This document shows, one piece after another, positions 6,947 to 14,975 of a stretch of DNA of 43,230 bases. Source of the DNA: a virus; IMG/VR virus record IMGVR_UViG_3300035698_017915, positions 1 to 43,230 of that record; one strand, 5' to 3'. Position numbers and translations under genes: made by a program. Under the pieces are notes generated by a model. The model saw only the letters and a program-made list of their open reading frames with translations, was not told where the DNA came from and made no database searches. The first letter of the stretch is position 1. Each line of letters starts with the position of its first letter.

Positions 6947-9378
6947 AAGCAACTAACAAGGATGCTTATAGATTGTTGCATGAGGGTGCCATCACCCTTA
7001 GTCAGATGGAGCATAATGGAATATGCATAGATACAGATAGGCTAAACAAGACGATAAGAAAAGTAGGGAAACGAATAGAGAATATAGAAAGGAAGTTGAA
7101 GGAAGATCCTTTCTGGAAAGCATGGAAGAAAAAGTACAAAGCAAAAACAAACATGGCAAGCCGTTATCAGATGGCTGATATGCTTTATGAAGAGATGGGA
7201 TTTGAGAAGGAAGATCAAGACCCAAAAAAGAAAAGGAGTGTGGATGAAAAAGCATTACTTGAAGTAAACACACCTTTTGTGAAACGTTATTTAAGAGTGG
7301 AGAAGTTGAAGAAACTGCAATCCACTTATTTAACAGGGATATTGAGAGAAGTGGTTGACGGTTACCTACATCCATCTTTTAATCTTCATTTGGTACTTAC
7401 CTTTAGATCTTGTGTGGCAAAAGGGACTGTGGTTGAAGTTGTAAGGGATGTGTCCAAAGAACCAAAAGGAAGGCGTATAGAGGATATAAAAGAAGGTGAC
7501 TATGTTTACTGTTATGATGCCAGAAAAAAATTAGCCATAAGAAAAGTGCTGTGGGCTGGAAAAACAGGAAGAAGAAAAGTAATAAGGCTTCATTGGAGTG
7601 CTAGAGGGAAGAAGGGCTTTTTGGATGTGACCCCTGAGCATAAAATAAGAATGGCCAATGGCAAATATGTAAGAGCAGATTCTTTAGAAGGCAGTGACCA
7701 AAGGAGTCTCACAGATAGCAAGCATTCACCAAAATTAAGAACATTAGCAATGGGACGAAATGGGGACAGGGTATATGAAACCAATAATGTAGATGGGATA
7801 TTAGATCATAGGTTAGTTTACACAGAATTAGTTGGTCCTTTAGAAGAGGGTGAAATTATACATCATTCAGATGAAAATCATCTGAATAATAATGTTGATA
7901 ATTTAGTGGTCACCACACTGTCTGAGCATTCTTCTGTGTATCATAATTTTTTTACGGAAGAGGGTAGAAAAAAAGCACAAATTACCAGGGCAGAAAATAT
8001 AAGAAGTGGAAAAATAAAATATCCAAGAGGACAAGACAACCCCCTTTGGATGAAAATAACAAGATATGAGATGCTCCGTCTTTTAGCAGAAAATGGAGGA
8101 AGAGTAACAAAGATTCCACATGATTTTGATGTGATGAAAAAGAAGGCAAGGTTTTTAGGAATTGATTTGCAGAAAGTTAAGGATAGATATAATTCTAAGG
8201 GCATTTTTATTTCTAAGGGACTGCTTATTAGAGCAATGGAAGAGGGCATCAGTGTTGCACAAAAAACCTTGGGGATAAATTATTATAAATTGAGAGAGTT
8301 GTGTGAGTATAGGGATATCCCATTTGAGCGGAGGTGTTGGGCTAATCAGTTTGGTGAATTCATACCAAACAATCACAAGATAGTAAAAATAGAAGAACTT
8401 GAACAAGAGGTTGATGTATATGACATAGAGGTAGAAGAGTGCCATAATTTCATTGCGAATGAAATTTGTGTTCATAATTCTTCCAGTCAGCCAAATTTTC
8501 AAAATATACCTATACGAAATCCTGAGATTGGCAAATTGATACGGTCCTGTTTTGTGCCTAGGCCAGGACGAGTGTTAGTTGAGATTGACTTTGGATCGCT
8601 CGAAGTACGCATATCTGCTTGTATCAATAAAGATCCTAAAATGTTGGATTACTGCCGTGATCCGTCAACAGACATGCATCGAGATATGGCAATGGAATGC
8701 TTCATGTTGGAGCAAGGGGAAATCAGTAAAGAGATTAGATTTTATACCAAGAACCAATTCGTTTTTCCAGAATTTTATGGATCGTACTATGGACAAGTAG
8801 CACCAGACTTGTGGGAAAGTTCGGTACTTGGAGAGTTAAAGACAGCTAGCGATGTGTTGGTGAAAGAGCATCTGAGAACGAAGGGCATTAAACGGTTAGG
8901 GCAGATAAAAGATCCAAATCGTGGAACGTTCATGAGACATATTAAGGAAGTAGAGCGTGCCTTTTGGAATGATAGATTTTCCGTATATGCTCAGTGGAAA
9001 CTTGATTGGATAGAGAAGTACACAAAAAGAGGATGGTTTGAGCTTCCCACAGGGTTTAGAGAATCAGGAGTTTACTCTGACAATGATGTTACAAATCACG
9101 TTATACAGGGGGCTAGTTTTCATTGCTTGCTGTGGAGTTTGATTCAAATACAAAAGGAAATGAATAAGTGTAAGATGGACTCCCTTCTTATTGGCCAAAT
9201 CCATGATTCAGTAATAGCGGATGTACCTGAAAATGAACTGGAAGATTATATCGCATTGGTTCTTAAGACTACGACGGTGGACTTACCACAAGCTTGGAAG
9301 TGGATCATCGTTCCGCTTGAAGTTGAAGTGGAGACTTCACGAACTAACTGGTGGGAAAAAGAGGAGATAAAGGTATGA
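6943..9378 (+). CDS. Family A DNA polymerase, polymerase domain, intein-containing
   Basis: 811 aa before splicing; about 455 aa after. It begins with the PolA palm-proximal segment (LSQMEHNGICID). It then shows TFRS-SSQPNFQNIP (spliced), motif A VEIDFGSLEVR, motif B/O-helix RFYTKNQFVFPEFYG and motif C GQIHDSVIADV, in which HDS replaces the common HDE. It has no exonuclease domain; that activity is in the protein encoded two genes upstream. Together with the clamp and clamp loader it is the likely replicative polymerase. The start ATGA overlaps the 63-aa gene; the stop overlaps the next ATG. Confidence 0.93.
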   Translation: MKATNKDAYRLLHEGAITLSQMEHNGICIDTDRLNKTIRKVGKRIENIERKLKEDPFWKAWKKKYKAKTNMASRYQMADMLYEEMGFEKEDQDPKKKRSVDEKALLEVNTPFVKRYLRVEKLKKLQSTYLTGILREVVDGYLHPSFNLHLVLTFRSCVAKGTVVEVVRDVSKEPKGRRIEDIKEGDYVYCYDARKKLAIRKVLWAGKTGRRKVIRLHWSARGKKGFLDVTPEHKIRMANGKYVRADSLEGSDQRSLTDSKHSPKLRTLAMGRNGDRVYETNNVDGILDHRLVYTELVGPLEEGEIIHHSDENHLNNNVDNLVVTTLSEHSSVYHNFFTEEGRKKAQITRAENIRSGKIKYPRGQDNPLWMKITRYEMLRLLAENGGRVTKIPHDFDVMKKKARFLGIDLQKVKDRYNSKGIFISKGLLIRAMEEGISVAQKTLGINYYKLRELCEYRDIPFERRCWANQFGEFIPNNHKIVKIEELEQEVDVYDIEVEECHNFIANEICVHNSSSQPNFQNIPIRNPEIGKLIRSCFVPRPGRVLVEIDFGSLEVRISACINKDPKMLDYCRDPSTDMHRDMAMECFMLEQGEISKEIRFYTKNQFVFPEFYGSYYGQVAPDLWESSVLGELKTASDVLVKEHLRTKGIKRLGQIKDPNRGTFMRHIKEVERAFWNDRFSVYAQWKLDWIEKYTKRGWFELPTGFRESGVYSDNDVTNHVIQGASFHCLLWSLIQIQKEMNKCKMDSLLIGQIHDSVIADVPENELEDYIALVLKTTTVDLPQAWKWIIVPLEVEVETSRTNWWEKEEIKV
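7411..8478 (+). mobile_element. Intein 2, in PolA, with HNH homing endonuclease domain
   Basis: 356 codons from Cys (CVAKGTVVEVV) to CVHN, followed by Ser as the +1 nucleophile. Block A, block B (DVTPEHKIR), F (VDVYDIEVEECHNFIAN) and G (VHN) are present. The middle holds an HNH core: DHRLVYTEL, IIHHSDENHLNNNVDNLV and SEHSSVYH. The helical region after it may bind DNA. It interrupts the conserved region just before SSSQPNFQNIP, near the polymerase active site, a typical conserved intein site. Confidence 0.93.
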
Positions 9379-9782
9379 ATAAAATAGCATATTCTATAGG
9401 TGATACAGTAAAGGTATGTGCTGAAGTTGTGAGAAGAAGCGAGGGCTGTTACTTAACACATGAGCGTGTAGTAAGAGAGTCTTTTGTTGCTCAAGTAACA
9501 GGCATTACGGTATGCTTTGATGGCACAATGGAAAGGGATGATTACCGTGAGCCTTCGTATTTTATGCCATCTGGGAAACCAAAAAAGGTGTATCTGGTAC
9601 GTCGTGGTATGATGAATAAAGAAATACGTGTACTTGAAGAAGATATGGAGTCAATGCCTTTGCAGTATGTTCCTTTAAAGTATTGCAGACAAGTCCCATG
9701 GACAGAAAGAGAACGAGAGTATGCAAGGGAATTTGCTAAAGGAGAAGCAAGGGATAAGAAGGGACGATTCATAAAGGAGTAA
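9375..9782 (+). CDS. Hypothetical protein between polymerase and clamp loader
   Basis: 135 aa from the ATG at 9375 (GTATGA overlap with the polymerase stop, ribosome site GAGGAG). Beta-rich N-terminal half (YSIGDTVKVCAEVV), charged C-terminal tail ending RDKKGRFIKE. No family recognised. Its position within the polymerase operon suggests a replication accessory. Confidence 0.7.
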   Translation: MNKIAYSIGDTVKVCAEVVRRSEGCYLTHERVVRESFVAQVTGITVCFDGTMERDDYREPSYFMPSGKPKKVYLVRRGMMNKEIRVLEEDMESMPLQYVPLKYCRQVPWTEREREYAREFAKGEARDKKGRFIKE

Positions 9783-9784
9783 TA

Positions 9785-12004
9785 ATGGAACTGTATAAGA
9801 AACACCGGCCAAAATCTTTTGATGATATGGTAGGGAACAGTGGTTCTCTGGATAGTCTCACTGCTTTTTTTGAGAGGGATGAGGTTCCTCATTTTATATT
9901 GCTGAGTGGTCCCAGCGGTACAGGGAAGACAACTGTAGCCAGAATTCTTAGAAAGAAGTTGAAATGTGGAGATATTGATTTCAAAGAATTGAACACTGCT
10001 GATTTTCGTGGCATTGATATGGTGCGGGAGATCAGAACCAATATGAATCTCAGTCCTGTTAGTGGAAAGACTAGGGTGTGGTTACTAGATGAGTGTTTTT
10101 CTTCTGGAACATTAGTAAGAACCCCTTTAGGAATGGTTAAGATTAAATCATTAGTAGAAGGAGATGTGTTAAACAATATAGAAGGAAAATCTGTTGTTGA
10201 AAAAGTGTTTAAGAATAAAATTTCTTTAGACAGGGTTGTGAAGATTCATTTTTCAGATGGCTCATTTGTGTATACCACTAAGCAGCATAGATTTTTAAGT
10301 CAAAATGGGTGGTATGAAGCATCTGGATTGGAGAAACAGGATTGCGTGTTCAGCAAATTTTGTTATATTGATAAGACCCCTAACAAAAGGAGTCTTTTTG
10401 ATGTTGAAAATTTGCGAAATCTGCGGAAAAGAATTCAATGTTCCTATGAAGAAGCAGGTGACTTGTTCCCGACAATGTGGGTACAAGCTGAAGATAAAAA
10501 GATACGGAAAGGATGTACATGGAATAAGGAAGAAGAATCTCCCAAAAGGAAAATGCCTTTATTGTGGAAAGGATTTTGTCTCAACTCAGTATGGCAAAAG
10601 TCAGTCAAAATGTTGTTCCAAGTCATGTGCTGGGAAGTTGAGACAGAAAAAGGAAGGGCATGGGAAAACAGAAAAACGAAAATGTTTGGAGTGTGGGAAA
10701 GAATTTGTAGTATTGCAATCGGATCGAAAAAGATATTGCAATCAATCTTGTGTTGGAAAAAACAAGATGAAAAGAAAAGAGTTTCGGGCAAAGATACACA
10801 ACGAGATTACCAGAAAAAAAATATCCGAATCAAAAAAGAAATATGCACAAACAGAAAAAGGGAAACAACAAGCAAAAGAATTAGCAGAAAAAAAAATGGG
10901 TGTGTCTATGCCCAAATGGGCTGTGGAGAAAGCCATGAAGGTGAAGGAAGAGAATGGAACTCTACATGTATGGTTGGGGGAAAGAGGAGGGAATGGGAAG
11001 CATACGAAGCCACAGTTGGTGTTGTGGGAAGAATTAAAAAAGAAAGGATGGGAATTGGAAATAGCAGTTCTCACGTTAGTGAAACCAGGGAATGGTTATC
11101 CAACTTGTTACAAGGTGGATATAGGTCATCAGGAATTGATGATAGGGATAGAAGTAGATGGGAAAGGGCATCGGTGGAAAAAGAATGTATTGAAAGATTC
11201 AAAAAAGACAAAGCTTTTAAGGAAGTTGGGGTGGACCGTGTGGAGGTTTACGAACGAGGAAATAATGACGAATCTTTCAGAGGTGTTATTGGTGATAGAG
11301 AAAAAACTCAAGGTTATGTAGAGTTTTATGATTTACAAGTATCTGGTCATCCTTCTTATTTTGCAAATGGGGTTCCAGTACATAACTGCCACCAATTGTC
11401 GTCACAGGGGATGCAGTCTTTTTTGAAGCTGTTGGAAGATACTCCCGATCATGTGTACTTCATTTTTGCTACTACTGATCCACAAAAATTGATTAAAACA
11501 ATACGCACAAGGGCAACTGAATTTCAGTTAAAGTCTCTAAAAAATTCAGAGATGGTGTATTTGTTAAACGGTGTGTTAAAGGCTGAAGAAAAAGAAATAG
11601 CGGAAGACGTTGTAGATAAGATTGCGGAAGCGTCTGAGGGGTCACCACGTAAGGCTCTGGTGATCCTGAACCAAGTGATTGATTTGGTTGGGGAGGATGC
11701 CCAACTCGAAGCCATAACGGGTGCTGTGGCTTCTGAGGAGGCAATCACGGTTGCAAGAGCCTTGTTGAATCCCAAGACAACGTGGGGAGTTATGGCCAAG
11801 ATCCTCAAAGGCATAGATGGATTACCTGACCAAGCTGAAGGAATCCGTTGGTTGGTGTTGAGTTACATGTCTACAGTAGCCTTAAACAATGCACGTACAG
11901 CAGCACAAGCTGTTAATATCATAGATGTTTTTTCAGAAACTTTTTGGAATACCAAGCAAGCGGGCTTGATTTCTGCTTGCCATGAGATAATTTCTGGAGA
12001 TTAG
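9785..12004 (+). CDS. Clamp loader ATPase, DnaX/RFC-like, intein-containing
   Basis: 739 aa before splicing, about 308 after. It starts ELYKKHRPKSFDDMVGN, the DnaX/RFC signature. Walker A is GPSGTGKT (residues 42-49), Walker B VWLLDE, then (after splicing) CHQLSSQGMQSFLKLLEDTP and sensor-1/SRC-like IFATTDPQKL and IRTRATEF. C-terminal helices follow. It would open and load the clamp encoded at 3,377. The AAAGGAG ribosome site precedes the ATG by five bases. The DE-C junction of Walker B is interrupted by an intein, so ATPase activity depends on splicing. Confidence 0.92.
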   Translation: MELYKKHRPKSFDDMVGNSGSLDSLTAFFERDEVPHFILLSGPSGTGKTTVARILRKKLKCGDIDFKELNTADFRGIDMVREIRTNMNLSPVSGKTRVWLLDECFSSGTLVRTPLGMVKIKSLVEGDVLNNIEGKSVVEKVFKNKISLDRVVKIHFSDGSFVYTTKQHRFLSQNGWYEASGLEKQDCVFSKFCYIDKTPNKRSLFDVENLRNLRKRIQCSYEEAGDLFPTMWVQAEDKKIRKGCTWNKEEESPKRKMPLLWKGFCLNSVWQKSVKMLFQVMCWEVETEKGRAWENRKTKMFGVWERICSIAIGSKKILQSILCWKKQDEKKRVSGKDTQRDYQKKNIRIKKEICTNRKRETTSKRISRKKNGCVYAQMGCGESHEGEGREWNSTCMVGGKRREWEAYEATVGVVGRIKKERMGIGNSSSHVSETREWLSNLLQGGYRSSGIDDRDRSRWERASVEKECIERFKKDKAFKEVGVDRVEVYERGNNDESFRGVIGDREKTQGYVEFYDLQVSGHPSYFANGVPVHNCHQLSSQGMQSFLKLLEDTPDHVYFIFATTDPQKLIKTIRTRATEFQLKSLKNSEMVYLLNGVLKAEEKEIAEDVVDKIAEASEGSPRKALVILNQVIDLVGEDAQLEAITGAVASEEAITVARALLNPKTTWGVMAKILKGIDGLPDQAEGIRWLVLSYMSTVALNNARTAAQAVNIIDVFSETFWNTKQAGLISACHEIISGD
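10094..11386 (+). mobile_element. Intein 3, in the clamp loader Walker B, with an out-of-frame endonuclease gene inside
   Basis: 431 codons from Cys (CFSSGTLVRTPLG) to PVHN, followed by the extein Cys. Blocks A (VEGDVL), B (TTKQHRFLS) and F/G (VEFYDLQVSGHPSYFANG, VHN) are in the clamp-loader frame. The stretch from about 10,400 to 11,320 in this frame is open but has no recognisable domain: it is rich in Lys, Arg, Trp and Cys. The homing endonuclease of this intein is instead encoded in the next frame (10401-11321). Confidence 0.9.
10401..11321 (+). CDS. Vsr-like (EDxHD type) homing endonuclease nested out of frame in intein 3
   Basis: 306 aa, ATG at 10401 with ribosome site AAAGGAG eight bases upstream. 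It has three consecutive zinc-ribbon units (CEICGKEF...CSRQC, CLYCGKDF...CSKSC, CLECGKEF...CNQSC) and a basic helical linker. The C-terminal nuclease domain has KPQLVLWEEL, YKVDIG, IEVDGKGH (Glu251, Asp253, His257), then D..K and KLGWTVWRFTNEEI. The pattern fits the Vsr-related phage homing endonucleases. The whole gene overlaps the open clamp-loader/intein frame by +1, so each base serves two proteins. It ends just before intein block F. Confidence 0.85.
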   Translation: MLKICEICGKEFNVPMKKQVTCSRQCGYKLKIKRYGKDVHGIRKKNLPKGKCLYCGKDFVSTQYGKSQSKCCSKSCAGKLRQKKEGHGKTEKRKCLECGKEFVVLQSDRKRYCNQSCVGKNKMKRKEFRAKIHNEITRKKISESKKKYAQTEKGKQQAKELAEKKMGVSMPKWAVEKAMKVKEENGTLHVWLGERGGNGKHTKPQLVLWEELKKKGWELEIAVLTLVKPGNGYPTCYKVDIGHQELMIGIEVDGKGHRWKKNVLKDSKKTKLLRKLGWTVWRFTNEEIMTNLSEVLLVIEKKLKVM

Positions 12005-12006
12005 TA

Positions 12007-12035
12007 CCAACTTAGGTTCCAAAATAGCCGATAAG
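12007..12035 (+). promoter_or_regulatory. Class B promoter-like element, copy 2
   Basis: CCAACT (12007-12012), 17 nt, GATAAG (12030-12035), preceded by AATAGCC. It begins three bases after the clamp-loader stop and lies about 20 bp before the next start codon, so the transcript leader would be very short. It has the same layout as 2163 and 19252. Confidence 0.6.
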
Positions 12036-12056
12036 TATGTAGAGGAGAACGATACC

Positions 12057-12608
12057 ATGAAAAAATACATCACAGAAGTAGAGGCAGTTCAGTTTGATGG
12101 GACGATCAGATCTTTGGGAAGTATGACACGGTCGCTATTAACAAGTAGTGCTTTGCCTTGTGTGATGACAGAGAATGGTCCTGTATATTTGCATGTGAGT
12201 GATTGGATAATCAAAGCATTGGATGGTGCAATCAATGTTATGAGTAACTATGACTTTGAAAATTACTACAGGGAAGCAGGTGAGGTGGATACAGTACAAG
12301 CTTTTGGTAATCCAGAGGTTGGTGAAGCATCTGAGGAAGTACCAGAGGAGGTTGAGGGGATCAAGAACATAGCAACAGTTGTAAGACCCAAAAGAGGATT
12401 CACATCTAAAGTGATGGAAGATATTATAAAAAGGGCTATTATTTCAATATTGCCAGAGTATCCTACGGTGGCAAAAATATGTGAGTACATGGGACGTAAG
12501 ACAAATAAGTTAAGTGGGTCAGAGTCTCGTTCTAAAAACAAGATATTGGAAGAATTAGGTGTCACAAAGCAACATAAAAACACAAGAACAAATAGTAGAA
12601 AGAATTGA
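12057..12608 (+). CDS. Hypothetical phage protein with an N-terminal SDWII-type fold
   Basis: 183 aa. Residues 1-70 (EVEAVQFDG, HVSDWIIKALDGAINVMSNYDFENYY) match the general form of a common small phage protein in which a GDWIV strand is followed by xFxxxY. A Glu/Pro linker follows. The C-terminal ~80 residues are helical and basic (FTSKVMEDIIKRAIISILPEYP), perhaps DNA binding. Good GAGGAG ribosome site. The C-terminus overlaps the next gene by about 50 nt in another frame. Function unknown. Confidence 0.72.
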   Translation: MKKYITEVEAVQFDGTIRSLGSMTRSLLTSSALPCVMTENGPVYLHVSDWIIKALDGAINVMSNYDFENYYREAGEVDTVQAFGNPEVGEASEEVPEEVEGIKNIATVVRPKRGFTSKVMEDIIKRAIISILPEYPTVAKICEYMGRKTNKLSGSESRSKNKILEELGVTKQHKNTRTNSRKN

Positions 12609-12978
12609 GGCTATAAAGGAAAATGATTTTGGTCTTTTTCAGGTAGCAGGGCTTTTGAACTTCCTGGATTATGAGAAGGCAAAGCCATACATAGATGAGC
12701 ATCAGTTAGAGGAGGCATGGAAGCCTCTTCCTATTACAGGGGACATAATAACGGATTTGTTGAAAAAGCATGTAGAAATCATGTCTAGGATGGATTTTGA
12801 AGTGAGCAAGCAGGGGATAGATGCAAGACGTTACTTGTACTACTTTGTATCGTGGACATGGCTTATGGGAGATGATATCTTCAGTATTGATATCCATAGA
12901 GAAATAACAGGCAGTATTATTGAAAGTGTAGAAAAGATACAGCCTTGGATTAAAGAATACTTGAATTCAGAAAGGTGA
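12559..12978 (+). CDS. Hypothetical helical phage protein
   Basis: 139 aa from a GTG preceded by GGAAGA; the start lies inside the previous gene. The sequence (LLNFLDYEKAKPYID, RRYLYYFVSWTWLMGDDIF) resembles small phage proteins in which a conserved R-x6-W-x-W-L-x-GDD segment is found, but I know no function for them. It lies directly before the recombination mediator gene. Confidence 0.68.
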   Translation: MSQSNIKTQEQIVERIEAIKENDFGLFQVAGLLNFLDYEKAKPYIDEHQLEEAWKPLPITGDIITDLLKKHVEIMSRMDFEVSKQGIDARRYLYYFVSWTWLMGDDIFSIDIHREITGSIIESVEKIQPWIKEYLNSER

Positions 12979-12981
12979 CTT

Positions 12982-13461
12982 ATGGCTAAGACAGATTTTG
13001 AAGTAGATCTGGAAAACCTGGAGTTGGAATGGCAGAGACAGCCATTGTTGTACAGAAAGTATGCAGTGGTTGTGGCAGAAGCAAGGCGTGATTTGGATGA
13101 GATTCGTAATAATTTGAAAGTGATTGAGGCAGAGACAAGTTTGGCTGTTCGTAAAGATCCAGATTCGTTTGGATTGGAAAAGATCACAGAGGGCACTGTT
13201 TCTGCTGCTGTTGTGTCTAGTAGTGCGATGAAAAAAGCACAAGAGGAAGTAAGACAGGCTAGGTATGAAATGGATATTGCCCAAGCCGCTTTGACAGCAA
13301 TGGATCACAAGAAAAAGGCATTGGAAAAAGAAGTGGATTTATGGTTAAGTAGTTATTTTTCTGAACCAAGTGAAAAGAGGTTGAAATCAACAGACAAAAC
13401 AAAATTTGAAGATAAGAAAATGAAGGCTGAACGTAGACGGGGAAGGCGTACAAGTGAATGA
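12982..13461 (+). CDS. uvsY: UvsY-like recombination mediator
   Basis: 159 aa, helical coiled-coil. Features DFEVDLENLELEWQRQP at the start, VRKDPDSFGLEKITE in the middle and ALTAMDHKKKALEKEVDLWLSSYFSEP near the end. This is the pattern of phage proteins annotated as UvsY-type mediators, which help load the UvsX recombinase onto SSB-coated ssDNA. The neighbours support it: an SSB gene and a UvsX-like gene follow. The basic tail (KKMKAERRRGRR) is a plausible DNA contact. The assignment is by pattern memory, not alignment. Confidence 0.65.
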   Translation: MAKTDFEVDLENLELEWQRQPLLYRKYAVVVAEARRDLDEIRNNLKVIEAETSLAVRKDPDSFGLEKITEGTVSAAVVSSSAMKKAQEEVRQARYEMDIAQAALTAMDHKKKALEKEVDLWLSSYFSEPSEKRLKSTDKTKFEDKKMKAERRRGRRTSE

Positions 13462-13618
13462 TCCTATAAGTGTACTTGTCAACATGGTTGGATGTTGGTT
13501 ATTGCTATTGATATGTGCTCCTTTTGTTGTATATTACGCAAGCAAGATAGCATCACTAGGATGGCACAAGGGTAAGTTATTTTTTGAGCAACGTTATTTG
13601 GAGAAAAAAGATGAGTAA
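13454..13618 (+). CDS. Small membrane protein
   Basis: 54 aa from a GTG at 13454 that overlaps the end of the mediator gene. One hydrophobic segment at residues ~7-28 (VLVNMVGCWLLLLICAPFVV), then a charged tail ending EKKDE. The stop overlaps the SSB start by eight nt. Unknown function; tight coupling supports a real gene. Confidence 0.6.
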   Translation: MNDPISVLVNMVGCWLLLLICAPFVVYYASKIASLGWHKGKLFFEQRYLEKKDE

Positions 13619-14840
13619 GACTCGAAGTAGTACAAAGCGTAAGGAACGGAAGCGAGCAGGAAGTGGTGGACGGGACAAGTTTGCCCAGTCCCGTGGACGT
13701 AACACTATCAAGATCCCTGATGGTGTTGAGTTGTTTCGGCCACAAGAGAAATCTTATAGGTTGGATTTCCTTCTATATGAAGTGGGTGAGGGCAATAAGT
13801 GTGCTGCTCCTGGTTCATGGTATTACGAGCGTACTTTTTACACACATCGCATTGGTGCGGACAATCGTTATGTGATTTGTCCTGCCAAGACATTTGAAAA
13901 ACCATGTCCTGTATGTGAAGAACTTTCTAGGGTTATGAAAGATCCTGATGCAAGTGATGACGAAGAGAAAAGCTTGCGTGCTAGTCAAAGGCAATTGTGG
14001 TTGATCATCGACCGGGAAGAAAAGGAAAAGGGTATTCAGATCTTTGAACATTCTTTCCATCAATTTGGCCGGTTGTTGGATGAATTGCGTCGTGATGCTG
14101 ATGAGGATGAGGATCATGTATCAAACTTTGATGATCCTGAAAGTGGTGCTTGTCTGAAGGTTAAATTCAGGAAGAATCCTCCGTTTGGTATTGAGACTTC
14201 TTCTATTGATTTTCGTCCACGCCCGAAGGGAATTGATGAAGAGTTGTTGAATCATGGGATTTGCCTGGATGATATTTTGGTAGAGACTCCTTATGATGAG
14301 ATGAAGAAGATTTTTTATCAAATCACTGATGGGGGAGATGAAGATGGAGATGAGGGTGAGGATGAGCCCAAGTCTAAGTCCAAGCAGGGACGTACCAGGA
14401 AATCTTCTGGTGCGAAGTCCAGGACTAAAAAGGAGGATGAGGATGAGGATGAAAATCCAGCCAAGAAGAAGGGCTTGCATAAAGGCAAGGTTGTAGAGTT
14501 TGAAGATCTACGGATGGAGATCACACATATCAGTGGGGATGGAACCAGTCTAAAGCTTGAAGATGAGGATGGGGAAACTTATGCGGCTGTAGGTGTTGAT
14601 GAAATTGGGGAATGGGATGATTCTGACGATGACAAGGATGACGATATCCCTTTTGAAGAAGAGGAAAAGGAAGAGGAGAAGCCTAAGCCTAAACGTAGTA
14701 GTTCAAAGTCTAAGTCAAAGACTGCTTCTAAAAAGAAGAAGGTTGTAGAACCTGAACCTGAAGAAGACGATGATGATGACGACGATGACGATGACGATGA
14801 TGATGATCTTGAATGGGATGAAGACGACGACGATGATTGA
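13611..14840 (+). CDS. Single-stranded DNA-binding protein, gp32-like with long acidic tail
   Basis: 409 aa from the ATG at 13611 (GGAG seven bases upstream). A basic N-terminus is followed by an OB-type core with zinc ligands (CPAKTFEKPCPVCE) and FEHSFHQF/FRPRPKG strands, as in phage gp32-type SSBs. The C-terminus is long: alternating acidic and KSKS-type basic low-complexity segments around a small folded insert (residues ~280-330), ending in a run of more than ten Asp. Acidic tails of SSBs recruit partner proteins. It would coat ssDNA for the helicase, polymerase and UvsX system around it. Confidence 0.85.
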   Translation: MSKTRSSTKRKERKRAGSGGRDKFAQSRGRNTIKIPDGVELFRPQEKSYRLDFLLYEVGEGNKCAAPGSWYYERTFYTHRIGADNRYVICPAKTFEKPCPVCEELSRVMKDPDASDDEEKSLRASQRQLWLIIDREEKEKGIQIFEHSFHQFGRLLDELRRDADEDEDHVSNFDDPESGACLKVKFRKNPPFGIETSSIDFRPRPKGIDEELLNHGICLDDILVETPYDEMKKIFYQITDGGDEDGDEGEDEPKSKSKQGRTRKSSGAKSRTKKEDEDEDENPAKKKGLHKGKVVEFEDLRMEITHISGDGTSLKLEDEDGETYAAVGVDEIGEWDDSDDDKDDDIPFEEEEKEEEKPKPKRSSSKSKSKTASKKKKVVEPEPEEDDDDDDDDDDDDDDLEWDEDDDDD

Positions 14841-14891
14841 ACGAGATTTGACGTGAAACCGACACCTATTCTGTTTTGACATAATTAGGTC

Positions 14892-14961
14892 AGCCAGTCC
14901 TGTTTTTCATCCTTAGTTTTTTCTCCAATTGTACTAAGGTGAAGGCAGGGCTGGCTTTTTT
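14892..14961 (+). terminator. Rho-independent terminator with nested hairpin
   Basis: AGCCAGTCCTG (14892-14902) pairs with CAGGGCTGGCT (14946-14956), with one G-T pair, followed by a T run. Inside the loop CCTTAGT (14911-14917) pairs with ACTAAGG (14933-14939), giving a two-tier structure. It separates the SSB gene from the recombinase gene. Confidence 0.8.
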
Positions 14962-14975
14962 GATGGAGTAATCAC

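Noticed and set aside
14840-14975. tRNA gene
   Set aside because: The paired arms form a two-tier terminator followed by a T run; no cloverleaf or acceptor end is present. No tRNA was seen anywhere in the window.
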